Positions 20,869 through 31,062 of a stretch of DNA of 31,090 nucleotides are shown here, piece after piece; position 1 is the stretch's first letter; every line of letters begins with the position of its first letter. A program made the translations under genes and the position numbers. The notes under the pieces are model-generated. The model was not told the origin of the DNA. It made no database searches and saw only the letters and a list, made by a program, of their open reading frames with translations. Origin of the DNA: Chara braunii (Eukaryota; Streptophyta; Charophyceae; Charales; Characeae); assembly GCA_003427395.1 (NCBI GenBank), contig BFEA01000403.1, positions 707,690 through 738,779 on the forward strand. The letters are read 5' to 3'.

Positions 20869-21261
20869 AAAGTTCCAAGCTTCGGTCAGCACTTCCAGAA
20901 ATCTGACTGTGGAGAGGGTGCACCCCCTGCCATTGATTTGTGATTGTCGCCCCTCAGTTCCCCTACCACAGCGGCTCTGTCAACCTTCTCATTATCATTA
21001 TCGAGGGATGGCGATCCTGTGATTGCATATTTGTCGGTGCGAAAGGCGTCGTTATTAGTCGTGCATCCTTGTGTACTGTATTCAGGGGGAGAGAGGGAGG
21101 GAGGGATCTCCTACTCTCTGTCTCTCTTCCATCTCTTTCATGTGTAACTATCATATCATCGTCTTTGCTATCGGAGCTTAGGGTGGCGTAGAACCAATGT
21201 CTGGGACGTTATGTTTTTGTTGAGTGTCTTACACCTCATAATATGAATCACTCATTCTTCG

Positions 21262-21376
<115 letters not shown>

Positions 21377-21813
21377 CATCAGTTTAGTTTTCTTCGCTTG
21401 TATTGCAGAAGTCGATTCCTGATCTTATCAACATCTGTTGTCGTTTTCTTCTCATGATCAATTTGGCAAATAATTGATAAGATGAAGTTGAAGTCTATTG
21501 TGTTCATATACCTGTAGCAAGACCAATTCAAAAGAAGTTAGAAACAAATAGTATAAACATCAACTTAACACACACTAATCCTAAAGAGATGGAGTATTCA
21601 TTCACTTGTCAGAATTGAATTATGACGCTTTATTGTGCATGCTATCAACAATAGGCTGACGGGTTTAAAATTTTAATAGCAGACAACAGATGACATACAT
21701 GTAGGAAAACCCCTCCGAAATAACATAAATAACAGACACGTCACCTATACGGTCTGCGCTTGTTCCAAATACCTCTGCAAAGCAGCAAACACCCCACAAT
21801 CCCACCCCACCAC
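21377..21813. other. No gene recognised
   Basis: AT-rich. If the KDZ transposase gene on the minus strand were intact, its next exon should lie here. I could not identify a convincing one. Confidence 0.5.
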
Positions 21814-22146
21814 CAGCCAGGCCCCCCCCCCCCCCCCCAGGTTGAATTTTATTGCAGATTCGGGGTCCTCTTGCCGAGCGTAGCAGGACCGCATTTTTCA
21901 ATACATTTTGAAAAAAAAAATCTAAGATGTTTTTTGGGCTGCCCGGCTCACCCGGTCGGGCCCCCCTTGCCCAACTGGTCGGGCCGCGTCCTGACGCAAC
22001 TAAATTATGCTCTGGGAACTCTGGATTCAATTTTGAAGTGCATACCCTCGATTAATGTTTGTATTGAATTTGACTCCTTTTGAAAATTTTCAAATTCTAT
22101 AATTATAATAAATAAAAGCAATTCATCTGCTTACCTGAAGGGCTTC
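21814..22146 (-). repeat. Duplicated segment, copy 1 (intron plus exon end of KDZ fragment)
   Basis: Matches 22331-22662 along its length, including CAGCCAGG, a C-run (21822-21838), a GC-rich block near 21940-21990, and the splice-donor region GCTTACCTGAA. Divergence looks like roughly one base in ten to fifteen by eye, so these are true diverged copies, not the same sequence assembled twice. On the minus strand this copy is mostly intron downstream of the exon at 22135-22282. Confidence 0.85.
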
Positions 22147-22282
22147 TTATAACCTGCAAACCACTTGAAGCGTTGCTCACAAATCGATATGTTTGCTGAT
22201 TTGAGTTCTTCGTAGACCTCTGGGCTTACGTTGTTTTTGCACCAATGTCCCACGTGGTTCTTCCGAAAGTGGAAGAAATCAA
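22135..22282 (-). pseudogene. Exon of a KDZ-type (Kyakuja-Dileera-Zisupton) transposase, fragment
   Basis: On the minus strand an uninterrupted frame reads DFFHFRKNHVGHWCKNNVSP, then EVYEELKSANISICEQRFKW and FAGYKKPF. This fits the C-terminal part of KDZ transposases, which typically carry FHxKxHxxxWC, then an N-(T/I)-x-x-x-EQ-x-F-x-W block; the Glu of CEQ is the likely last acidic active-site residue. The exon is bounded by a pyrimidine-rich tract with TTTGATGCAG (acceptor, + strand 22283-22285) and CAG|GTAAGC (donor, + strand 22129-22134). No upstream or downstream exon with the remaining catalytic region was recognised, so this is a fragment. The family call is from motif memory, without a profile search. 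Confidence 0.6.
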
Positions 22283-22329
22283 CTGCATCAAATAATCGAA
22301 AAAACAACAAAAAACAATGTTATTCAGGT

Positions 22330-22330
22330 N
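22330..22330. other. Single N, probable assembly join
   Basis: The N lies exactly where duplicated copy 2 begins (CAGCCAGG at 22331), so the order and spacing of the two copies depend on this join. Confidence 0.8.
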
Positions 22331-22662
22331 CAGCCAGGCCCCCCCCCCCCCCCCAGGTTGAATTTTATTGCAGATTCGGGGTCCTCTTGCCGAGCGTAGC
22401 AGGACCGCATTTTTCAATAAATTAAAAAAAAAAAAACTCTAAGATGTTTTTTGGGCTGCCCAGCTCACCCGGTCGGGCCCCCCGTGCCCAACTGGCCAGA
22501 CCCTGTCCTCATGCAACTAGATTATGCTCTGGGAACTTTGGATTCAATTGTGAGGTCCATACCCTCGATTAATGTTTGTATTGAATTTGATTCCTTTTGA
22601 AATTTTAAAATTCTATAATTATAATAAATAAAAACAATTCATTTGCTTACCTGAATGGCTTC
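22331..22662 (-). repeat. Duplicated segment, copy 2, with truncated KDZ exon end
   Basis: Same order of landmarks as copy 1. Its right end keeps the donor GTAAGC and the last 12 exon bases on the minus strand, with CCA instead of CCC for the Pro codon (silent). Similarity stops at 22662, at the edge of the 12-bp palindrome CCGAACGTTCGG. Confidence 0.85.
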
Positions 22663-22755
22663 CGAACGTTCGGGGGCCCCGGGGCTGGCCCCCGAAGGTT
22701 CGGGCGTTCGGGGTCCCGTTCGGAGGCCGAACACCTCCAGGTTCGGCCCCCGCTA
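22662..22755. repeat. CCGAACG-rich inverted repeat cluster A
   Basis: Palindrome CCGAACGTTCGG (22662-22673) overlaps a 10-bp stem TTCGGGGGCC/GGCCCCCGAA (22669-22678 and 22687-22696). Further TTCGGGCGTTCGG and CGTTCGGAGGCCGAAC segments follow. GC-rich island in AT-rich DNA. Confidence 0.8.
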
Positions 22756-23150
22756 AAAACTATTTTGGGGCCTAAAAATAAGTTTTTGTTTTTTATTTTA
22801 TTTTTTGTGAGTTCTCTATGATGTAAACTACACGCCAATAAATTTTGAAGTCATTCTGCTAGGCCAAAAAAACATTAAAAATCGTCAAAGATGGGAGTGT
22901 CAAAACGTGCTCGCCCACTCACTATTTTGTTTTTTTTCACTTTTAACTTTTTGTTTTCACTTTATTTCGGGGCCTAAAAAAATTTATTATTTTTTGAAAA
23001 ACTTTTAATGAGTTATTGATTATGTAAACTACATATCTGCAACTTTTCAGGGCATTTGTCAATGCCAAAAAATAATTAAAAATCGACAAAGATGACGGTG
23101 TCGAAAAGGTGCTGGCACACTCACTCATTTTAATTCTCTTTTTATTTTTT
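22756..23150. repeat. ~202 bp diverged tandem repeat, two copies
   Basis: GGGGCCTAAAAA at about 22767 and 22969 opens two copies that share GAGTTxxxxATGATGTAAACTACA or ATTATGTAAACTACA, GCCAAAAAA, AAAAATCGxCAAAGATG, GTGTCxAAA and CACTCACT. The repeat lies between the two CCGAACG-rich clusters. Confidence 0.75.
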
Positions 23151-23321
23151 CTTATTTTTATCATAGTGTTTATTTTCTGTATTGGATTTGTAATTCCAAT
23201 TTGGTAAAAAAATTGAATGTAGTGCCCAGGCAAATGCTGTTTAGTTTATGTTTCTCCATAACACAATTTTTTTTTGGAATTTTTTGAAAACATGTTTTTT
23301 TTTGTTTTTTTTTTTTTTTCT

Positions 23322-23407
23322 GCATTCGGTCCGAACGGCCGAATGCCTCCCGAAGGGGTCCCGTACGTTCGGGCGTTCGGGTTCCGGCGTTCGGCCCGTC
23401 CCGAACG
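23322..23407. repeat. CCGAACG-rich inverted repeat cluster B
   Basis: GCATTCGG/CCGAATGC (23322-23329 and 23339-23346) followed by CCGTACGTTCGGGCGTTCGGG and CCCGTCCCGAACGC. Same word content as cluster A. A T-run precedes it. Confidence 0.75.
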
Positions 23408-23900
23408 CAGTTAACCCTGACTACCTCAATATTCTCGTGATTTTCACTGACCAACTTCTGGATTTTCCACAACGGAGGGTCAAGACCAACTTTGAAGTCT
23501 CATCTTGGAGACAAAAAAAAAGGACGCCCAATACCCCCCCGAACCCCGCCTTACCCTCCCCAACCAGCCCCTGATTCCAAAAAGGTTTTCAGCGGATTTT
23601 GGGTGTACCAGCAAGCGCGATACAACTCCCAACTCCGATTTGAAAAAAAAGAAAGTGGAAGACAATTTTTTTTTTTCGTAGGCTACCGCTAACCATCGTT
23701 GGCCAGCCCCAGGCCCGGGGCCCGGGCGGTACCCCGGGGGTGGGCCCCGAGGGTCCCTAGACCCTGGGCTCGGGAGGCCAAAAAAAAAAAATTCAAAAAC
23801 AATTCGATAAAAATTCAAAAAAATGTTATTTCGTATAAGCATCTACACTCTTTATTTTACTTTATGTTTCCTTGTTTATCTTTAGTTGTGTTCTAATCAT
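23408..23900. other. No gene recognised; GC-rich palindromic patch
   Basis: Around 23702-23790 overlapping palindromic words (GGCCCGGGGCCCGGGC, GGTACCCCGGGGGTGGGCCCC) sit between A/T runs. ORFs of about 100 codons are read through homopolymers and carry no motif. Confidence 0.6.
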
Positions 23901-24072
23901 CTCGTAAGTTCGATAGTGAAGTGCTTCGTGTTGATGTGTTATGCTTATTTGAATTGTTGCCTAATCCAGTTAGCCAACGCATCTGGTTTCTGGCAGCAAG
24001 TTTGGAAACGATAGACATATACATAACTAGGTAGACGAATAGATACATACATTGGTAGATGGACACATGCAT

Positions 24073-24320
<248 letters not shown>

Positions 24321-24354
24321 GTTGTGTACCAAGTGGGTACGATTTGTACCATAC

Positions 24355-24917
24355 ACACTTACATGGTTCAAGAACTATGTTGTTGTATTCATAAATAGCG
24401 CACAAAACTTCAACGTATTAAGTTCTGCAGTCCCGAAATATTTGCAGCTTGAGTTCTTGAGTCACTTTCTGAGTTTTCATTGTGAGTTTGTTGCAGCTTG
24501 AGTCTGTTTAAAGTCTACCGCAACTTTGATTTTCGTTTTTCGGTATTCTTTATGTGACAACGACCACCTCTATGATCTCTCTTCTGATCTTGCTTAGAGA
24601 GCAGTAGTGGGACAAGGAGTTTCTTTTCTATGCGCATATCGTGCAAGTGTGACGCTTTGTCACATTGTGGAAGACTGGTAGTTTGTGACATCTATTTCTG
24701 CACCTTAGATGTTGGTTTTGTGTACTTTGGGCTTGACGTATCTGTTGGCCTTAATTATCACATTCTGGATTCAAGCCCACCCCTCTAGATACTGCAGGTT
24801 CTTGTATTCAGAGCATTGTGTTTATGTTTGTGTGCTTTGAATACTGAAAATAACAAAATCTATTTTTCTTAAAAATGTTCCAAATGCAGATTAGGATTTT
24901 ACTCCAAAGTATTTTTC
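24355..24917. other. No gene recognised
   Basis: AT-rich, no repeats or ORFs of note. Confidence 0.7.
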
Positions 24918-25000
24918 ACTCTCTCTCTCTCTCTCTACATATATATATATATATTTTTTTTTTTCACATATACATATATGAATATATATATATATATCAA
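24918..25000. repeat. (CT)n, (TA)n and T-rich low-complexity tract
   Basis: A CT run, a TA run, a T run and a further TA run in sequence. Confidence 0.95.
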
Positions 25001-25145
25001 GGATGTGCACCCAAGGGCAAGCGGGTGCGCACGGCCCATCCCTCCAGAGACCAATTTATCCAGGTGCGCCGGCCCATTCCTTCGAAGAGCATTTTAAAGA
25101 TCAACTTGTAGATGTTGGTCCAATTCCGAGCTATCCTAGAATATT
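25001..25145 (+). other. Coding-like remnant or exon, unidentified
   Basis: One frame reads QGQAGAHGPSLQRPIYPGAP, then AHSFEEHFKDQLVDVGPIPS and YPRI before A-rich sequence. The composition looks protein-like and a possible acceptor (TATATATCAAG) precedes it. I do not recognise it. A transposon fragment is as likely as a host exon. Confidence 0.25.
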
Positions 25146-25310
25146 AACAAAAAGTTTAAAAAAAAACCTTTTCTGTTTTTTTTTAGAATTTTGGTTGTAT
25201 TTTTCACAATCAATTTTCCCTTCCCCCCCTCCGCCTGTTTCCAGTTCTTTCCTAGTTTTTTTTTTTTTTTTTTTTAGTATTAGTATTTATACACTCGAAT
25301 GCGCACGTGC

Positions 25311-25312
<2 letters not shown>

Positions 25313-25378
<66 letters not shown>

Positions 25379-25396
25379 CCACACACCCACACACAC
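25313..25396. repeat. (CT)n then (CA)n microsatellite
   Basis: CT units to about 25332, then CA units with a few interruptions. Confidence 0.95.
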
Positions 25397-25481
25397 TTCG
25401 TCTTGTGTTTGCGTGTGAGTGTCTGCGCATTCGTTTCCTCATAAGAAATTTTCAAATGCATATCGAGATATTACTCCAAAA

Positions 25482-25503
25482 TCTCTCTCTTTGTCTCTCT
25501 CTG

Positions 25504-25535
<32 letters not shown>

Positions 25536-25570
25536 ATTTTATTTTATTATTTTTTTTTCTCTCTCACACT
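25482..25570. repeat. (CT)n, (TA)n and T-rich tract
   Basis: CT units with GT interruptions, then TA units, then T-rich sequence and CT again. Confidence 0.9.
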
Positions 25571-25634
25571 CTCTCACAGTCTTTCATGCACGCACACCCT
25601 CGCTCAAGTGGAAACGCACAACCCCTCCCAACAC

Positions 25635-28600
25635 TTCATTAATGAAATCCCGAATACACGTCGGGATATAATATGGTAAATCAAGTGAAACGACTAAGCA
25701 AATCCCGGAAATCCCGAAGTGTATTTCCGTGACGAAATACCGAAAACACTTCGGGATATAATATAGAAACGTACCAAGTAAATCCCAAAAATCCCGAAGT
25801 GTGTTTCGGTAACGAAATCCCGAATACACGTCGAGATATAATATGCTAAATCAAGCAAAACGACTAGGTAAATCCCTAAATTCCCGAAGTGTATTTCGAT
25901 AACGAAACACCGAATACATATCGGGATACAACATAGAAACGGGACTAAGTGCATCCCGACAATCCCGAAGTGTATTTCGGTAACGAAACACCGAATACAG
26001 GTGGGGATATAATATAGAAACGAGACTAAGTAAATCCCGAAAATCCCGAAGTGTATTTCGGTAACGAAATCCCGAATACACGTCGGGATATAATATGCTA
26101 AATCAAGCTAAACGACTAAGTAAATTTCGGAAATCCCGAAGTGTGTTTCGGTAGCAAAATACCGAATACACATCAGGATATAATATGCTACATCAAGCAA
26201 AATGACTAAGTAAATCCCGAAAATCCCGAAGTGTATTTCGGTAACGAAACATCGAATACACGTCGAGATATAACATCGAAACAAGACTAAGAAAATCCCG
26301 AAAATCCCGAAGTGTATTTCGGTAATGAAATCCCGAATTCCCGTCTGGATTTGATATAGAAACGAGACTAAGTAAATCCCGGATATCCCGAATTGTATTT
26401 CGGTAACGAAACACCAAACACACGTCGGGATGTAACATGCTAAATAAAAAAAAACAACTAAATAAATCCCAAAAATCCCGAAGTGTATTTCGGTAACGAA
26501 ACACCGAATACACGTCAGGATATAACATAGAAACGAGACTAAGTAAATCCCGAAGTGTATTTCGGTAACGAAATCTCGAATACCTGTCGGGATATAATAT
26601 AGAAACGAACTGAAAATCCCGAATACACATCGGGATATAATATAGAAACGAGACAAAGTAAAATCCCGAAAATCCCGAAGTGTATTTTGGCAACGAAATC
26701 TCGAATACACGTCGGGATATAATATGCTAGATCAAGCAAAATGACTACTTAAAATCCCGAAAATCCCGAAGTGTATTTCGGTAATGAAACACCGAATACA
26801 CGTTGGGATATAATATGCTAGATCAAGCAAAATGACTAAGTAAAATCCCGAAAAATCCCGAAGTGTATTTCGGTAACAAAACAGCGAATAGACGTCAGGA
26901 TATAATATGGTATATCAAGCAAAATGACTAAGTAAAATCCCGAAAATCCCGAAGTGTATTTCGGTAACGAAACACTGAATACACGTCGGGATATAATATG
27001 GTAGATCAAGCAAAATGACTACGTAAAATCCTGAAAATCCCGAAGTGTATTTCAGTAACGAAACACAGAATACACGTCAAGATAAAATATGGTAGATCAA
27101 GCAAAATGACTAAGTAAATTTTCGAAAATACCGAAGTGTATTTCAGTAACGAAACACCGAATACTCGTCGGGATATAATATGGTAGATCAAGCAAAATGA
27201 TTAAGTAAAATCTCGAAAATCCCAAAGTGTATTTCGATAACGAAACACCGAATACTCGTCGGGGTATAATATGTTAGATCAAGCAAAATGACTAAGTAAA
27301 ATTCTGAAAATTCCGAAGTGTATTTCGGTGACGAAACACCGAATACACGTCGGGATATAATATGGTAGATCAAGCAAAATCCCTAAGTAAAATCATTAAA
27401 ATCCGAAGTGTATTTCGGTAACGAAACACCGAATGCACGTCGGGATATAATATGGTAGATCAAGCAAAATAACTAAGTAAAATCTCGAAAATCCCGAAGT
27501 GTATTTCGGTAACGAAACACCGAATGCTCGTCAGGATATAATATGCTAGATCACGCAGAATGACTAAGTAAAATCTCAAAAATCCCGAAGTGTGTTTCGA
27601 TAACGAAACACCAAATACTCGTTGGGGTATAATATGCTAGATCAAGCAAAATGACTAAGTAAAATCCCGAAATTTTCGAAGTGTATTTCAGTAACGAAAC
27701 GCCGAATACACGTTGGGATTTAATATGGTAGATCAAATACACGTCGGGATTTAATATGCTAGATCAAGCAAAATGACTAAGTAAAATCCCGAAAACCCCG
27801 AAGTGTATTTCGGTAACGAAACACCGAATGCACGTCGGGATACTATATGCTACATCAAGCAAAATGACTAAGTAAAATCCCGAAAATCCCGAAGTGTATT
27901 TCTGTAACGAATTACCGAATACTCGTCGGGATATAATATGGTAGATCAAGCAAAATAACTAAGCAAAATTCCGAAAATCCCGAAGTGTATTTCGGTAATA
28001 AAACGTCGAATACACGTCGGGATATAATATGGTAGATCAAGCAAAATGACTACTTAAAATCCCGAAAATCCCGAAGTGTATTTCGGTAATGAAACGCCGA
28101 ATACACGTCGCGATATAATATGGTAGATCAAGCAAAATGACTAAGTAAAATCCCAAAAATCCCGAAGTGTATTTCGGTAACGAAACACCGAATACACGTC
28201 GGGATATAATATGGTAGATCAAGCAAAATGACTAAGCAAAATTCCGAAAATCCCGAAGTGTATTTCGGTGACGAAACACCGAATACACGTCGGGATATAA
28301 TATGGTAGATCAAGCAAAATGACTAAGCAAAATCCCGAAAATCCCGAAGTGTATTTCGGTGACGAAACACCGAATACACGTCGGGATATAATATGGTAGA
28401 TCAAGCAAAATGACTAAGTAAAATCTTTAAAATCCCTAAGTGTATTTCGGTAACGAAACACAGAATACACGTCGGGATACAATATGCTAGATCAAGCAAA
28501 ATGACTAAGTAAAATCCCGAAAAGATACAATATGCTAGATTAAGCAAAATGACTAAGTAAAATCCCGAAAATCCCGAAGTGTATTTCGGTAACAAAACAC

Positions 28601-28857
28601 CAAATACTCGTCGGGGTATAATATGCTAGATCAAGCTAAATGACTAAGTAAAATTCCGAAAATTCCGAAGCGTATTTCGGTAACAAAACACCAAATACAG
28701 GTCGGGATATAATATGTCAGATCAAGAAAAATAACTAAGTAAAATAACTAAGTAAAATCTTGAAAATATCGAAGTGTATTTCGGTAACGAAACACCGAAT
28801 TCACGTCGGGATATAATGTGCTAGATCAAGCAAACTGACTTAGTAAATCCTGAAGTA
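25635..28857 (-). repeat. ~91 bp satellite array 2 (reverse orientation of array 1), about 35 units
   Basis: Units contain CGTCGGGATATAATATG, GTAGATCAAGCAAAATGACTAAG, TAAAATCCCGAAAATCCCGAAG, TGTATTTCGGTAACGAAACACC, GAATACA. Read on the minus strand this aligns with array 1 (ATATCCCGA, palindrome, GGGATTTCGGGATTTTACTTAGTC). GTGTATT pairs with AATACAC. From 25635 to about 26700, full 91-bp units are mixed with a shorter form lacking the GATCAAGCAAA part (ATAGAAACGAGACTAAG). From about 26700 on, 91-bp units dominate, and units around 28037-28404 are nearly identical. The many 60-codon minus-strand ORFs spaced by 91 bp are satellite translations. Confidence 0.95.
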
Positions 28858-28860
28858 TAT

Positions 28861-29325
28861 TGTCAGTTAATGGATGTGTTTGTCTTCGGTATACCATGTA
28901 TAAGACTCCTTTCACTATACATTCGGCGGAATATTTAGCCTCCTTTAACCATCTCTCATGTGTGTTTGTTTGTCTGTCTGTTTGTTTGTTTGTCCGTTTG
29001 TTTGTCTATTTGTTTGTTTGTCTGTTTGTCCTTCTCCCTCTGTCTGTCTCTCCTCTTGCCGTTTTTCTCCTACCCCTTCATTCACTTAAACCCCTGTCGT
29101 TCCTCTTTCCTCGTTTCCTCTCCTCTTACTCTGTTTTTTTGCACCTTCATGTCTTTTTGTTCTCTCATTCACGGTAATTTACCGTTGCTATCTCCCTGAT
29201 CCCGTTTCTTTTCCTTCCCCACTGAGCATTTCTTGTTTTTTCTTGCATTGTCATTTTTTTCTTCCTTCGTACGTTCGTCTTTCCCACTCCCGCGAGATTT
29301 TTCATCTACCTTATGCAAGTTCCTT
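28861..29325 (+). repeat. Duplicated non-satellite segment, copy 1
   Basis: Matches 29508-29975 with offset 647: GGATGTGTTTGTCTTCGGTA, TACCATGTATAAGA, ATTCGGCGGAATAT, a TTTG/TCTG-rich tract, then pyrimidine-rich sequence ending ATGCAAGTTCCTTCTA. It interrupts satellite array 2. Confidence 0.95.
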
Positions 29326-29505
29326 CTAAGTGTTTTTCGGTAACGAAACACCAAATACACGTCGGGATATAATATGTCAAATCAAGTAAAATGACTAAGT
29401 AAAATCCCAAAAATCTCGAAGTGTATTTCGGTAACGAAACACCGAATTCACGTCGGGATATAATATGCTAGATCAAGCAAACTGACCAAGTAAATCCTGA
29501 AATGT
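29326..29505 (-). repeat. Satellite array 2 continuation, about two units
   Basis: GTTTTTCGGTAACGAAACACC at 29331 restarts the 91-bp family within a unit. Two units follow before the second copy of the unique segment. Confidence 0.95.
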
Positions 29506-29507
29506 AT

Positions 29508-29975
29508 TGTCATTTAATGGATGTGTTTGTCTTCGGTATACCATGTATAAGATTTTTTTCACTATATATTCGGCGGAATATATAGCCTCCATTAATCATC
29601 TCTAATGTGTGTTTGTTTGTCTGTCTGTTTGTTTATTTGTACGTTTGTTTGTCTATTTATTTGTGTGTCTGTTTGTCCTTCTCCCTCTGTCTGTCTCTCC
29701 TCTTGCCGTTTTCCTCCTACCTCTTCATTCACTTCAGCTCCTATCGTTCTTCTTTCCTCGTTTCCCTCCCTCTTACTCTGTTTTTTTGCACCTTCATCTC
29801 TTTTTGTTCTTCCATTCACGGTAATCCCCCGTTGCTATCTCCCTGGTCCTGTTTCTTTTTCTTCCCCATTGAGCATTCCTTGTCTTTTATTTCATTGTCA
29901 TTCTTTTCCTCCTTCGTACATTCGTCTTTCTCACTCTTGCGAGATCTTTCATCTACCTAATGCAAGTTCCTTCTA
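29508..29975 (+). repeat. Duplicated non-satellite segment, copy 2
   Basis: Second copy of 28861-29325. Its right side continues into unique sequence (CCCTCTTCTCTCCCTGTCC), so the ancestral order was probably satellite-segment-unique, and the duplication took about two satellite units plus the segment. Phe/Leu/Cys/Ser-rich ORFs over both copies reflect pyrimidine bias. Confidence 0.95.
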
Positions 29976-30137
29976 CCCTCTTCTCTCCCTGTCCGCTCAC
30001 ACACACATACACACATATTGTGGCTTTGCACCTGCCTTTGCCATATCGGTCGACCCACGAACGTATCACCTTCATTTGCATGCCTGTTCGTCCTCCCCTT
30101 TATTCACCGCACACTCATTCCCTCATTTGTAAATCTC

Positions 30138-30138
<1 letters not shown>

Positions 30139-30183
<45 letters not shown>
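30139..30183. repeat. (TAA)n microsatellite
   Basis: About 15 units, with short interrupted extensions to about 30200. Confidence 0.97.
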
Positions 30184-30186
<3 letters not shown>

Positions 30187-30545
30187 TAACAATAATAATA
30201 AGTCGGGTGGCAGAGAACGCAAAGCTTCTTTACCAAATCGCTGCAACTTTAGCAGCAGAACCATAATGCAACACATTCCGTCACGATGTGCAACTCACCG
30301 AGACCACTCTTTCGTATGGTAAGCAGCAGATGGAGGGTTAGGTAAGTATCTCTCTCTCCTCCTCTCTTCTTCAACAGAAAAATTGTCGGTTTCTTTTTTT
30401 TTTTTCGTGGGGCCTCACCCCCTTTTAACTGTTTAAAAATTGTTTTTTAACTGTTTATCCTGGCACATGCACCATGCTCAACAGGAAGTGAAGGAAACCA
30501 ACGTTTGTGACTTATGTAGTCCACATGAAGGGACAGGATAAACAG

Positions 30546-30680
30546 TTGAACTTTGTGTTGGTAAGCTGTTGAGAATCTGTTTATATTCTGTTGAACGACG
30601 TTTGAAAGGTTGAAGTATGTGTTGGTAAAATGTTGATCATCTGTTGATCAACAGTTTATCAACAGTTCATGTTGGATATC
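30546..30680. repeat. ~64 bp diverged repeat with CTGTTGATCAACAG palindrome
   Basis: TTGAACTTTGTGTTGGTAAG at 30546 and TTGAAGTATGTGTTGGTAAA at 30610 open two copies, each followed by TGTTGA. CTGTTGATCAACAG (30641-30654) is a perfect 14-bp palindrome, and AACAG/CTGTT words recur from 30428 to 30670. A GTGATGGAAATGTGATGGTA repeat follows at 30694-30750. Confidence 0.7.
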
Positions 30681-30750
30681 ATGTTCGAATCGTGATGGAA
30701 ATGTGATGGTAATGTGATAAATCGTGTTGGAAATGTGATGGTGTTATGTT

Positions 30751-31062
30751 TGGGATTATGGTGCTCGCCTGTCGGGTGGATACCGATTCATATTCATGCA
30801 TGCATGCGTCCATCGGAGTAGAGGGGAGCATTCGGGTGTGGAACGTCGTGATTCAGTCACGGTCAAATATACCTAGTGTAATTCGTTGGGGATCGGGGAT
30901 GAGACTGTTTGTTTGAGGAGGGAATGGTTATTTTTATAAGTGAGCGCACACCTTTATTGGTAACCCTTAATATAGACTTCGATTCGAGTGACATTATATT
31001 TGTAAAGCAGGGTGTCTCCATTCCAGACAATAAACAAAAAATGAACACGCACACCCCCCAAG
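30751..31062. other. No gene recognised
   Basis: No ORF over 65 codons with a motif. A GCATGCATGC-like word near 30798-30808. Confidence 0.65.

Larger units (their letters stand above)
20155..21141 (+). repeat. 513-bp tandem duplication
   Basis: Copy 1 starts at ATGGGTGCAGACAG (20155) and copy 2 at 20668. Both run through AGAGGCCCTCAGCCTCGTGG, an (AG)n tract, CACTTCCAGAAATC, GTCGGTGCGAAAGGCGTCG and end at CATCTCTTTCATGT or CGTCTCTTTCATGT. A frame MGADSFRGPQPRGDTDQL is open in both copies and continues as an Arg-Glu repeat through (AG)n. Most differences in the first 50 codons change the amino acid, which argues against a conserved protein. The joint between copies carries a fragment matching the right end of satellite array 1 (19320-19345). 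Confidence 0.9.

Noticed and set aside
20116-20943. MGADSFRGPQPRGDTDQL ORF pair as a duplicated gene
   Set aside because: Most differences between copies are amino-acid changing, and the frame continues into a microsatellite-encoded Arg-Glu run. No sign of purifying selection.
22331-22662. Copy 2 beside the N as a pure assembly duplicate
   Set aside because: It differs from copy 1 at many positions, including within the GC-rich block and the exon end, so it is a real diverged copy or another haplotype, unlike the identical duplication at 24255.
25584-28595. Minus-strand 60-200 codon ORFs with FVTEIHFGIFGILL-like repeats
   Set aside because: Same satellite family. The regular 91-bp spacing of starts and ends shows they are read-through of DNA repeats.
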